From Zygnema cylindricum (lineage: Eukaryota; Streptophyta; Zygnematophyceae; Zygnematales; Zygnemataceae), in contig JBBHKE010003026.1 of the NCBI GenBank assembly GCA_037447655.1, forward strand, positions 1 to 27,715: 27,715 nucleotides of DNA, given 5' to 3'. Shown here piece by piece: positions 19,180-27,715 of the stretch. The translations under genes were made by a program, and so were the position numbers. How positions within the stretch are numbered: position 1 is the first letter of the stretch; the number at the start of each line of letters is the position of its first letter. The notes under the pieces are model-generated. The model was given only the letters and a program-made list of their open reading frames with translations, was not told the DNA's origin and ran no database searches.

Positions 19180-22100
19180 ATGGAGGTCTCAGAGTTTCAG
19201 GTTATGGGCCCACCCTCTAGGGTACCAATCTTTAATGGAACTGGCTTCATATACTGGGAAAGTATGATGATAGGAGCTCTATGCGAAAAAAGGTTTTGGG
19301 GAATAGTGAGTGGACGATTGGGGCGTCCATCAAGTCTTGGAATTCCTCCAGGGTTTGGAGGAAGTAGATTCACCAGGAAAGAGGATTCACCTTCAACGGA
19401 GGAAACAAAGGAAGGAGAGGTGGTGGACAAAGGAAAGGAGAAGGAGGCGACCACACCAATAGCAACTGGTTTAGCATTCATGTCACCTATTCCGAGGAAC
19501 GAGGAGAATGATACTGAAACCTGGGACTTCAACAATATGGCGGCAAAGCACTTCATCCTACGCCATCTCACTCAAGGACTTGCATGTCCTCATTTGCAGG
19601 TAGAAAGGGCATCCGATCTTTGGATGGCTCTCATAGAGATGTACCGAAGTGGTACGATTCAGCAACAACAGTTGGCTGATCAGAAAGTTAAGGAGTATGT
19701 ATACAAAGGGGGAAATATGTTGGATTTTTGCAATGAGCTTGCTACACTCTTCATGGAGCTAGAGAGTGCGGGAAAAGATTTTAGTGAAAAAGAAAAGGTT
19801 AACTGTTTACTGATGAAGTTACCTGATGAGTTCGTGAACATAGTTTACCGTGTGCAGGACTTGCCTGACTCAAGGTGGATATGGAACTCAGTGGTAGGGA
19901 TGATTCTCGTTCAAGAGAATACAATTGAGATCCGAAGGGGAGGAAAGAGTGGCCAAGCCTTGGCAACAGCGACTGATTGGAGGAACAAGGATTCCCGAAA
20001 ACCGGTCGGAAACTATGGGGGTAGGGAGCAGAAAAAACAGGCCGACGAGTTCGAACCAAGGGCTCCCAAAGGTTTATGTCATTTTTGTAAGAAACCGGGG
20101 CACTATATGGCAGAGTGCACTAAGCTAACCGAGCTTCGGTTAAAGGAGGGGCAGACCGGTGGTACCCCGAGAGGAAAGAAAAAGGCCCTTGTCACACAGG
20201 TACTTGAGGCGGAATACGAGGACGAGGACGATGAGCTCCTTTTGGATGAGGAGTTGGAGGCGAAAAATGAGGTCGAAATCCCACGAAGGCAGAAATGTGC
20301 TTACGGTGGATTGAAAGGTGAAGCAGGCTGGATTGTAGATTCAGGTGCCTCCATGCACATGTGTAAGGATAGACACCTGTTCACTAAGATAAGAAAGATT
20401 CCCACCGTAGAGATAGAGTACGGGGATGGGAGGATAGTCACCACTACTCTTGTAGGATCGGTAGATTTGAAAGTGTTAGTAAAAGGAAAGACATCCATAT
20501 TAACATTCTCCGATGTATTGTTTATTCCGGAGCTGAACAAAAACCTTATCTCTACATCAGTATTAGATGATAAGGGTTTTTTCACTAGCACTAGGGAAGG
20601 AGTCTTTACTGCTAGTTTTGAGGAGGATGTCTATTTTATTGCTGAGAAAGGTAGCCATGGGATGTTTAGGCTGATCTTAAGTAATGAAAAGAAGAAACTT
20701 TATTATGCTGGTGTTCATGATATTACAATGTGGCATAAGAGGCTTGGGCATGTGAATCTAGATAAGTTAAGAGAGATGAAAAAGATGGGAGTGGTGGAAG
20801 GGATTCAGTTCAGTGAAAGTGATGATATAAGTGATTGTAGTGGATGTGCTCAAGGTAAAGCACACAGATTACCCTTTCCTAAATCAGCCACCTATAAGGG
20901 AGAAAAACTTCTAGATCTAGTACACACAGATATTTGGGGACCGGCTAAAGTGCCCTCACCGGGGGGGAAGAGATTTATGATGACTATAACTGATGATTGG
21001 TCTCGGTATTCCCGGGTATATTTTTTGAAAAACAAGTCCGAAGCTGAGGATTGTTTTAGACAATATAAAGCATGGAGCGAAAAACTCCATGAAACTCCAA
21101 TCAAGAGAGTAAGGAGTGACAATGGTGGAGAGTATACTTCTAACCAGTTTGAGGATTTTCTGAGGGAAGATGGGGTCCAACACCAAAAGACAGTTCCAGA
21201 AAATCCTGAACAGAATGGGGTAGCTGAAAGGTTAAATAGAACACTAAGTGATAGTGCTAGAAGTATGTTGTCGGATAAAAAGATAGGAAAAAGGTTTTGG
21301 GCGGAAGCAATGAACTGTGCTAATTACCTCAAGAATAGAGTTCTTACTTCAGCTATAAAAGATCAAACACCTTATGAGAGATGGACAGGCCGGAAACCAG
21401 ACATATCTCACTTAAAGGTTTTCGGCAGTCAAGTATTCAGTCTAGATACTGATCGGTCCAATTGGAAGCTAGATCCTAAAGGAAAACCGGGATACTTATT
21501 AGGATATGATGAGGATGTTAAAGGATATAGAGTTTATGATCTAAAAAGGGAAGATATAATCTTAGTAAAGCATCTAGTAGTTATGGATGAAGGAAAATCT
21601 GTGGATCCCTTCAAATATACGAAGCCAGTAAAAATCAGATTTGAGTCAGAAAATTCCGATGACTTTGAGCTTCCTAACTATCCAGGTTTTAGAGAAGATG
21701 ACATTCTTGCAGGAACAAATCAGACCGAAAAGGACTCGGCTGTGGAAACTCCAGTGACAACTCTACTCGAAGCGGAAGACGTGGTGGAAATTGATTCGGG
21801 ATCAAGGGATAGGGGAGAAGACGAGTTTGTTCGAAAGAATCCACGAGAACCATCTATTCCGGCCTCAGATTTTGAGGGGGGGAGGAGAAGTAGCAAAAGA
21901 CTGCAAGAAAAACAGGTTAACAACAAGGTAACTAAACTATCTCATCAAGATGAACCTCAATCTTATAGAGAGGCGATGACTTGTCCAGAAAGAAACCGGT
22001 GGAAGACAGCCATCAATGAGGAGATGGCTTCAATCATGGCAGCCGATACTTGGGAGCTGGTGGACTGTCCACCTAACCGAAAACCAATTGGTTGTAAGTG

Positions 22101-23538
22101 GGTCTTCAAATTAAAACTGAACCCAGATAACACAATCGAACGCTACAAGGCCAGATTAGTGGCAAAGGGATTTACACAAAAGGAAGGAATTGACTACGAG
22201 GAAACCTTTGCCCCGGTGGTCAGATTTCCCTCCGTCCGCATACTTCTCAGTTTAGCAGCGGCGGAAGACATGGAAGTGCATCAGATGGACATCAAGACAG
22301 CCTTTCTGCATGGAGAATTGGAAGAGGAGATCTTCATGCGACAACCCGAAGGTTTTGTGGAGGAAGGAGAGGAGAGTAAGGTATGCCGGCTGATTAAATC
22401 TCTTTATGGTTTGAAACAGGCACCTCGACAATGGAATAAGAAGCTTGATGAGTTTCTTACCGGTCTGGGATATATTCGGATCAGCTCAGATCACTCAATC
22501 TATGTTTTTGAAGATGAGGAAGGTTTGATATTTATTGCAATTTATGTTGATGATTTGCTTGTATTAAGTAAATCAATGGAAAAAATCAACAAACTGAAAA
22601 CCGATCTTAAGGGGAGATTTGAAATGAAGGATATGGGAGAAGCAAGATATATTTTGGGAATTCAAGTAGAGAGAGACCGGAAAAGGAAAATTATAAAACT
22701 GACTCAAAAGGAAGCAATAGGGAACATGCTTGAAAAATTTCAAATGGATAAAGCTAATAGTTGTACAACTCCAATGGAGTTGAAGAAGGGAAGTGAGGGG
22801 AGTGAGGAAGAAGGAGTCATAGTTTTAGACGAGGAATTATCTCCTGATGAACAGAAGTTCATGCAGACTATTCCTTACAGGCAAGTAGTGGGAAGTCTAA
22901 TCTATTTTATGAATTGTACCCGGCCGGATTTAGCTGCAGCTGTAGGAGTGCTGAGTAGAAGTCTAAATGCTCCCACTAAAAGGGATTGGGAGGCAGCTAA
23001 GAGAGTCCTTAGATATTTGGTAGGAACTAGAGATCTATGGTTGCATTTGGGTGGGGAGAATACTGACATCACTACTTGGAGTGATGCCAGTTATGGTGAT
23101 GCTCCGATGAGGAGATGTACTTCTGGATATGTATTATATGTGGGTGATGGGGCTTGCTGTTGGAGTAGCAAACAGCAAAAGGTTATTGCTCAGTCCACCA
23201 TGGAGGCTGAGTATATGGCCTCTTGCTCTGCTGTAAAAGAATTGATGTGGGTCAAGTCTTTGCTTGGTGAGCTTGGTCACCTTAAGAGTGGTGTGCAGAA
23301 AATATTTTGTGATAATCAGGCAGCAATCGCTATTTCTGCCAATCCTAAACACCATTTTAAAGCCAAACACATGGACATCAGACTCAGCTTTGTTAGAGAG
23401 AAAGTAGAAAACAAAATAATCAGTTTAGAGTATAGACCAGATAGTGAGATGGTAGCAGATATGATGACCAAACCTGTGCCTTCCCCTAAGCTAATTTTTT
23501 GCAGGGAGAAGTGTGGTCTGAAATTAAAGATTGACTAG
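19180..23538 (+). CDS. Copia Gag-Pol polyprotein, intact
   Basis: A single 1452-codon frame, as in copia. Order: gag; zinc knuckle CHFCKKPGHYMAEC (Cys300, 303, His308, Cys313); aspartic protease DSGA at 387; integrase zinc domain (His519, His524, Cys553, Cys556) and core Asp584, Asp647, Glu683 (35 residues between the last two); RT with KTAFLHGELEEE and YVDD at 1122-1125; RNase H with Asp1302, Glu1342, Asp1378 and the ADMMTKP end. Integrase before RT defines Ty1/copia. The first ATG (19180) is in the LTR; the ATG at residue 9 (19204, MGPPSRVPIFNG) is the likelier start because relatives begin there and the upstream codons are LTR. No stop or frameshift separates gag from pol, so gag would have to be made in excess by splicing or other means, which I cannot see. 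An Asp/Glu-rich linker follows the knuckle (about 348-366). Confidence 0.95.
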   Translation: MEVSEFQVMGPPSRVPIFNGTGFIYWESMMIGALCEKRFWGIVSGRLGRPSSLGIPPGFGGSRFTRKEDSPSTEETKEGEVVDKGKEKEATTPIATGLAFMSPIPRNEENDTETWDFNNMAAKHFILRHLTQGLACPHLQVERASDLWMALIEMYRSGTIQQQQLADQKVKEYVYKGGNMLDFCNELATLFMELESAGKDFSEKEKVNCLLMKLPDEFVNIVYRVQDLPDSRWIWNSVVGMILVQENTIEIRRGGKSGQALATATDWRNKDSRKPVGNYGGREQKKQADEFEPRAPKGLCHFCKKPGHYMAECTKLTELRLKEGQTGGTPRGKKKALVTQVLEAEYEDEDDELLLDEELEAKNEVEIPRRQKCAYGGLKGEAGWIVDSGASMHMCKDRHLFTKIRKIPTVEIEYGDGRIVTTTLVGSVDLKVLVKGKTSILTFSDVLFIPELNKNLISTSVLDDKGFFTSTREGVFTASFEEDVYFIAEKGSHGMFRLILSNEKKKLYYAGVHDITMWHKRLGHVNLDKLREMKKMGVVEGIQFSESDDISDCSGCAQGKAHRLPFPKSATYKGEKLLDLVHTDIWGPAKVPSPGGKRFMMTITDDWSRYSRVYFLKNKSEAEDCFRQYKAWSEKLHETPIKRVRSDNGGEYTSNQFEDFLREDGVQHQKTVPENPEQNGVAERLNRTLSDSARSMLSDKKIGKRFWAEAMNCANYLKNRVLTSAIKDQTPYERWTGRKPDISHLKVFGSQVFSLDTDRSNWKLDPKGKPGYLLGYDEDVKGYRVYDLKREDIILVKHLVVMDEGKSVDPFKYTKPVKIRFESENSDDFELPNYPGFREDDILAGTNQTEKDSAVETPVTTLLEAEDVVEIDSGSRDRGEDEFVRKNPREPSIPASDFEGGRRSSKRLQEKQVNNKVTKLSHQDEPQSYREAMTCPERNRWKTAINEEMASIMAADTWELVDCPPNRKPIGCKWVFKLKLNPDNTIERYKARLVAKGFTQKEGIDYEETFAPVVRFPSVRILLSLAAAEDMEVHQMDIKTAFLHGELEEEIFMRQPEGFVEEGEESKVCRLIKSLYGLKQAPRQWNKKLDEFLTGLGYIRISSDHSIYVFEDEEGLIFIAIYVDDLLVLSKSMEKINKLKTDLKGRFEMKDMGEARYILGIQVERDRKRKIIKLTQKEAIGNMLEKFQMDKANSCTTPMELKKGSEGSEEEGVIVLDEELSPDEQKFMQTIPYRQVVGSLIYFMNCTRPDLAAAVGVLSRSLNAPTKRDWEAAKRVLRYLVGTRDLWLHLGGENTDITTWSDASYGDAPMRRCTSGYVLYVGDGACCWSSKQQKVIAQSTMEAEYMASCSAVKELMWVKSLLGELGHLKSGVQKIFCDNQAAIAISANPKHHFKAKHMDIRLSFVREKVENKIISLEYRPDSEMVADMMTKPVPSPKLIFCREKCGLKLKID
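19200..19212 (+). promoter_or_regulatory. Half-tRNA primer-binding site of element Y
   Basis: GGTTATGGGCCCA directly follows the LTR. It is complementary to the anticodon arm of initiator tRNA-Met (contains CAT), not to the tRNA 3' end. Drosophila copia is known to use such a half-tRNA primer. The same 13 bases follow the LTR of P at 24714-24726. The gag ATG at 19204 lies inside it. Confidence 0.8.
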
Positions 23539-23540
23539 AA

Positions 23541-23551
23541 AATAAGGGGAG
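23541..23551 (+). promoter_or_regulatory. Polypurine tract of element Y
   Basis: AATAAGGGGAG immediately before the 3' LTR, the primer for plus-strand synthesis. An almost identical tract precedes the LTR of element M. Confidence 0.85.
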
Positions 23552-24592
23552 TGTAGAAACTAATGGATTTATTAGTATTTTCTAGGTCTAAATAGAAATA
23601 GAAAGAAGCCGAGGCAGTCTATCTCTAACTTCTCTCTCCAACTCTCAAACTTGTTGCAGTCACTGAGAAGTTGAAGAGGAAGCTAGAGCCATGGCTACCT
23701 TGGCTATCCTGAAGTTTACGGGAATTTAATACTAGGGTTTATTTATTTAATTAAAAGTTAAGCGCCGGCGGCAGGATTTGATCTCTGTACCTACCGGCCG
23801 GCAGATAGGGATTAGCCGGTAGCCTTAGCCGTTAGGTCTAGCTATCGTGATATGTACTATATAGTTTGATAATGATTTAAAGATGTATACGTACGATAAA
23901 TTCATTTAACTGTTACGGGTTACGGGATACATAGATCCGGTACGGATGCCGGTACGGATTACGAATCAATACCGCGCATTTGTTTCGGAAGTGAAATAAA
24001 TACCGCGCATGTATTTATTACGGCTACGATTAAATCTTAATTTAATCGGACGGCCGGAATTAGCGCCGAGATCGCGGAGGAAGATTTCGGCGGTTTGTGG
24101 CCATCGCCACATCGGATGACGCGTGGCGAAATTCCGTTGGATTGTAGAATCTCCGGAGATTATGGCACCGAATCCGGATTTGACATGTGTCGACATTTAG
24201 GCCATGTCGTACAATGTCCGTACTGAAAGTACACCGGCGGCTGTACTTTTACGTACGGAACTCAATTCTGATTGGTTCCGTACATCAGTAGATAGAGTCT
24301 GTGAGAGAGATAGGACTTAGAAAAATTAGAAGATAGGACCCTCTCTCCCAGAGAGCTTCTGTACAAAAGGTCAACTTTGACCCTCCATAACTTACTGCTC
24401 AGGGGAGCAAATTCAGAGATTCTTTTTGCTATCGACTCAGGGGAGTCTTGTCTTCACAGGGGTGAAGTTGGTCAGAGTTTTTGCCTGCCAGGGTGGCAGT
24501 TATTTTTGCTTAAACACAAAGGGGTCAGGATTATCCTAGAGGCTTCTTGGAAGCTGTCCACTCTGAGGACTTATGGAGGTCTCAGAGTTTCA
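23552..24592 (+). repeat. 3' LTR of element Y
   Basis: Same sequence as 18159-19199 throughout, by reading. Its hairpins fall at 24396-24499 and its tRNA-like block at 23765-23845. Confidence 0.92.
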
Positions 24593-24713
24593 GTGCAGTC
24601 ACATTGTCAACTTGTCTGCTTTGGTGCCAACGGTTGAGTTTGAAAGTGGGTTAGTTAAAAGCTACCTAAAGGCTTCCTGAATTCTGTAGTCCAATGGAGG
24701 ACACAGAATTGTA
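24593..24713 (+). repeat. 5' LTR of element P, right part
   Basis: Continues the LTR broken at 18158. Joined in thought, CTGCAC-AAGG (18149-18158) and GTGCAG (24593-24598) form the hairpin homologous to CTTCAC-AGGG-GTGAAG in Y. The part includes CCTAAAGGCTTCCTGAATT and ends with the AATTCTGT...ACAGAATT stem (24680-24710) and GTA, just before the primer site. Confidence 0.85.
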
Positions 24714-26031
24714 GGTTATGGGCCCACCCTATAGGGTACCCATCTTCAATGGATCTGGTTTAATTTATTGGGAAGCCATGATGACAGGGGCTTTGTGCGG
24801 AAAACGATACTAGGAAATTGTGTGTGGACAAGTGAACGTCCAACTCAGCAAACTCCACCAGGGTTTGGTGGAATAAGTTTTTTTACAGCAGCATCTGTTG
24901 TAGTAGAGGAGGCAAATGATAGGCACAAGTGTGTGTCTAAAAAGGAAAAGAGAAGGAGACACCTCTTACTCCTATTGCCATAGCACCAGGAGCGACAAGC
25001 GTGAAAACCACGGAGAACGATACCCAAACGTGGGAAGACACCAACATGGCTGCAAAAAACTTCATTCTAAGACACCTCACTCACGCTTTGGCAACCCCCC
25101 ACCTTCACATTTACAAGGCCGAGGAGTTGTGGGTGAGTTTGGTGGAGATCATAGAGCTGGTATTATTCAATAGGTCCAGTTGGCTAAGCAAAAGTTAGGG
25201 AATTATTCTAACAAAAGGGGAAGATGTAAGACTATTGTAATGATCTCTCTTGTCTATATATGGAGATGGAAAGTGTCGGGTGGACAGGAACAATGAAAAT
25301 GAAAGTTAACACTCTCATCATAATGTTACCCGACGAGTATGAGAACATAGTGTACCGAGTTTAGGAAATGACTGATAGTTCATAGAAGTAGGACACAATT
25401 GTCCGAATGATATTTGTGCAAGAAAACACGATTGAGATCAAGAGAGGAGGAAAAAGCATTCAAGCTCTAGCTGCTGGAGCAGACAAGTGGAGAAAGGACC
25501 AGAAAAAACCATACAAAAGAGAAAGAGATCAATCTTGAGGACCCAAGCCCCCAAAGGGTCTTTGTAATTTTTGCAAAAGGCCACGACACTTCATTGCGGA
25601 TTGTGTGAAGCTGTCAGGGCTGAGGCTCCAAGAGAATTAAGGAGGGGGTTCTTCCGGAGGAAAAAAAAGGGCACTTGTGGTTACAAAAGTGAAAGGAGAG
25701 ACCGAGGACGAGTCCTGCGAGGAGGGGGATAGGGAGCTTCATATTGACAAGAGTTTGGAGGAGAAGGAGATCCATCAAAAATAGAAGTGTGCTCTCGGAG
25801 AAATTCGGGAAGCTCCACGAAAGGATGGATCATCGACTCAAGTGCATTCATGCATATGTGTCGTGATAAGCATCTATTTACTAATCTAAGAAAGATCCAT
25901 AGAGTAGAGATGGAGTATGGGGATGGGAGAGTGGTTACAGATCTAGTGGGGTCAGTAGATCTGAAAGTCTTAGTGGAAGGTAAGACTTCTATACTCACCT
26001 TCTCAGATGTACTCTACATTCCTCAGCTGAT
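24714..26031 (+). pseudogene. Copia element P: primer site, gag and protease remnant
   Basis: Starts with the same 13-base half-tRNA primer site. Gag opens at ATG 24718 and runs through PIFNGSGLIYWEAMMTGAL to a TAG at about 24811. Thereafter frames shift repeatedly. Still readable are gag segments to about 25450, a zinc knuckle CNFCKRPRHFIADC starting at 25563, and the protease with DSSA in place of DSGA followed by YGDGRVVTDLVGSVDLKVLV and FSDVLYIPQL. Homology ends at about 26031, the equivalent of position 20535 in Y. Integrase, RT, RNase H and the 3' LTR of P are absent. Confidence 0.8.
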
Positions 26032-27305
26032 TAGTCCATATAAAGACAATAGGAGCATGCACACTTTGCTCTTTTCTCCACAAATCCCTCTGGTTGCCTC
26101 ATGAAAATCTCTTCCTCTAACTCACCAATAAGAAAGGCAGTCTTAATATCCATCTGGTGTATTTCCATGTCTTCCGCTGCTTTCAGACTGAGGAAAATCC
26201 TTGCTGATGGGAACCGAACAACTGGAGCAAAGGTCTCCTCGTAGTCAATCCCCTCCTTTTGTGTGAACCCATTTGCTACCAATTGAGCCTTATATTTCTC
26301 AATGGTATCATTTGTGTTCACTTTTAGTTTAAACAACCATTTACAACCAATCAATTTTTTGTCCAAAGGACAGTCTGCTAGTTCCCAAGCATTTGCTTAC
26401 ATGATAGAGGCCATCTCATCATTTATGGCTCTAATCCATCCGTTGTTCTCCGGACTGTTTCCTGCCTCCGAGTATGACCGAGGCTCATCTGGGTGGGATA
26501 GCTTAGTTACTTTGTGAGTCGCCTATTTTTCCTGTATCCTTTTGCTGCTCTTTCTCCCCCCTTGAAACTTAGAAGCTGGGATGGAGGGAAGTCTTGGATT
26601 TATCCTTACTGTCTCATCAACTCCCCTGACCATGGAAGCCGGTTCCTGTCCCTCCTCTCTTGTCACCTCGAAGTCCATAGGAATATGTGAGGTCAACGAT
26701 GGATTGGGTGTGTCTTGGATCTCCCCTCAATCTGCAATCTCTGTTTCACTCATGCCCCTTTCGGGAAGGATAGAGTCCTCCTCACTTTCAGACTCAAATC
26801 TGATTTTTATCTTTTTGGTCTATTTAAAATGGTCAAATGACTTCCCTCCATCTATGCCAACTAGGTGTTTGACCAGAATGATATCGCTCTTTGCTAACTC
26901 ATAAACTCTATATCCCTTGACATCCTTATCATATCCTACAATGTATCCGGGTTTTCCCTTAGCATCTAGTTTCCTGTTTTTCCTATCCGTGTCAAGACTA
27001 TAAACTTGGCTACCGAATACTTTACGGTGAGAGATATCCAGTTTCCTTCCCAACCACCTCTCATAAGGTGTCATTCCCTTTACAGTTGAGGTAGGGACTG
27101 TGTTCTTAATGTAGTTGGCACACTTCATGGCCTCTGCCCAAAATCTCTTTCCTATTTTCTTCTTGGCCAACATACTACATGCACTATCTCTTAGTGTTCG
27201 GTTCAACCTCTCAGCTACCCCATTTTGTTCCAGGTTATATGGTACGGTTTTTTGGTGTTGAACTCCCTCGTCTCTCAAATACTCCTCAAACTAGTTAGAG
27301 GTACA
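26032..27305 (-). pseudogene. Copia element M: integrase C-half and RT N-half
   Basis: On the minus strand, 27305-26820 encodes the end of the integrase (HQKTVPYNLEQNGVAERLNR with the catalytic Glu, KRFWAEAMKCANY, HRKVFGSQVYSLDTDR). After a degraded linker, 26366-26032 gives RT: IGCKWLFKLKVN, YEETFAPVVRFPSARI, HQMDIKTAFLIGELEEE, then KVCMLLLSLYGL in a shifted frame up to the junction. A stop follows SN at about 27293. The orientation is opposite to P and Y. It fits the same old element whose 3' LTR is at 16208-17156. About 1 kb of RT and RNase H between 26032 and 17274 is missing. Confidence 0.75.
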
Positions 27306-27715
27306 TGTAGAAACTAATGGTTTTAAAGTATTTTCTAGGTCTAAAAAGAAATAAAGAAGCCGAGGCAGTCTATCTCTAACTTCTCTCTCCAAACTCTCAA
27401 ACTTGTCGCAGTCACTGAGAAATTGGAGAGGAAGCTAGAGCCATGGCTACCTAGGCTATTCGAGGTTTACGGGAAATTTATATTAGTTAAGGTTTATTTA
27501 TTTAAAAGGTGTGTGCCGGCGACAGGAATTGATCCTTGTACCTACCGGCCAGCAAACAGGAAATAGCCAGTAGCCTTAGCCATTAAGTCTATGATGAATG
27601 TTACGTTGTATATAGTTTGATAATTAATTAAATATGTATACGTGGGATAATTCATTTAACTATAATAGATTACGGGATACATAGATCCGGTAATATATAA
27701 AGTACGGATTACGGT
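27306..27715 (+). repeat. LTR of copia element C, cut by the window end
   Basis: Starts TGTAGAAACTAATGG and follows the LTR of Y for about 400 bases with scattered differences and small indels, closer to Y than P or M are. It contains the tRNA-like block at about 27513-27591. It begins abruptly inside the integrase of M after GTACA, so it is either the 5' LTR of a further element or a solo LTR. Sequence beyond 27715 would decide. Confidence 0.85.

Larger units (their letters stand above)
18159..19199 (+). repeat. 5' LTR of element Y
   Basis: Starts TGTAGAAAC, ends GAGTTTCA. Within it: an antisense tRNA-like block at about 18372-18452; a TACGG-rich part at 18520-18580; CACGTGG-like and CGTACGG words; a weak TATA-like TGTACAAAAGG at about 18967; a W-box-like palindrome GGTCAACTTTGACC at 18976-18989; four AGGG-type hairpins at 19003-19106; and an 8-bp stem at 19167-19195 just before the primer site. 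The 76-codon minus-strand frame at 18573 recurs in the other LTR and is spurious. Confidence 0.92.
18159..24592 (+). mobile_element. Complete young Ty1/copia retrotransposon (element Y), 6434 bp
   Basis: Two LTRs of 1041 bp (18159-19199 and 23552-24592) with a constant offset of 5393 and no difference found on reading. They enclose a primer site at 19200, one open gag-pol frame and a polypurine tract at 23541-23551. All catalytic motifs are present. The element sits inside the LTR of element P. No 5-bp target duplication is visible: CAAGG at left, GTGCA at right. Matching LTRs and an unbroken frame indicate a very recent insertion and possible activity. Confidence 0.92.

Noticed and set aside
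24845-25198. Several 60-85 codon frames
   Set aside because: They are out-of-frame shadows within the decayed gag of element P.
26032-27305. A simple inversion inside element P
   Set aside because: The matching minus-strand 3' LTR and pol end at 16208-17274 make a separate host element M the simpler source, though self-integration is kept as an alternative.

Overview
This is a repeat-rich eukaryotic nuclear window. A green-plant origin is the best fit. The only ordinary cellular gene I can support is a spliced member of the plant REF/SRPP/LDAP lipid-droplet protein family. The retroelement mix (a Ty1/copia family primed by half of initiator tRNA, a Ty3/gypsy relic, and a non-LTR element that appears to carry a restriction-enzyme-like endonuclease) suggests a non-flowering lineage such as a bryophyte, fern ally or streptophyte alga. 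The lineage is inference.

Layout. 1-485: nothing recognised. About 486-2450: a decayed, internally deleted non-LTR retrotransposon on the plus strand; two diverged copies of its 3' tail follow to about 3090. 4401-6806: REF-family gene on the minus strand, three proposed exons. Its introns contain decayed copies of the borders of its own middle exon. 6810-8334: mostly unassigned DNA with one small inverted-repeat element. 8335-8731: a complete non-autonomous hAT element with an exact 8-bp target duplication. 9161-14504: a degenerate Ty3/gypsy element on the minus strand, cut off inside integrase, with a primer site and one LTR at its right end. 15259-15476: a TA-flanked MITE.

16208-27715 is a nest of one Ty1/copia family. 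Element M (minus strand) is the host: its 3' LTR and the end of pol lie at 16208-17274, and its integrase and RT at 26032-27305. Element P (plus) inserted in M: its LTR starts at 17275 and its gag-protease remnant ends at 26031. Element Y (plus, 18159-24592) sits inside the LTR of P. Y has an open 1452-codon gag-pol and two LTRs in which I found no difference, so it is young and possibly active. Element C begins at 27306 inside the integrase of M and runs off the window.

How the copia parts fit together. Each LTR should drive an RNA that starts near a TATA-like site, passes a chain of small hairpins, and reaches a 13-nt primer site complementary to the anticodon arm of initiator tRNA-Met. Gag begins inside that primer site, so no separate leader exists. 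Comparison of the Y, P and M LTRs shows paired changes that preserve the hairpins, which suggests a conserved RNA structure packed into the LTR. The LTRs also share a tRNA-like segment on the antisense strand. These are the least expected observations in the window.
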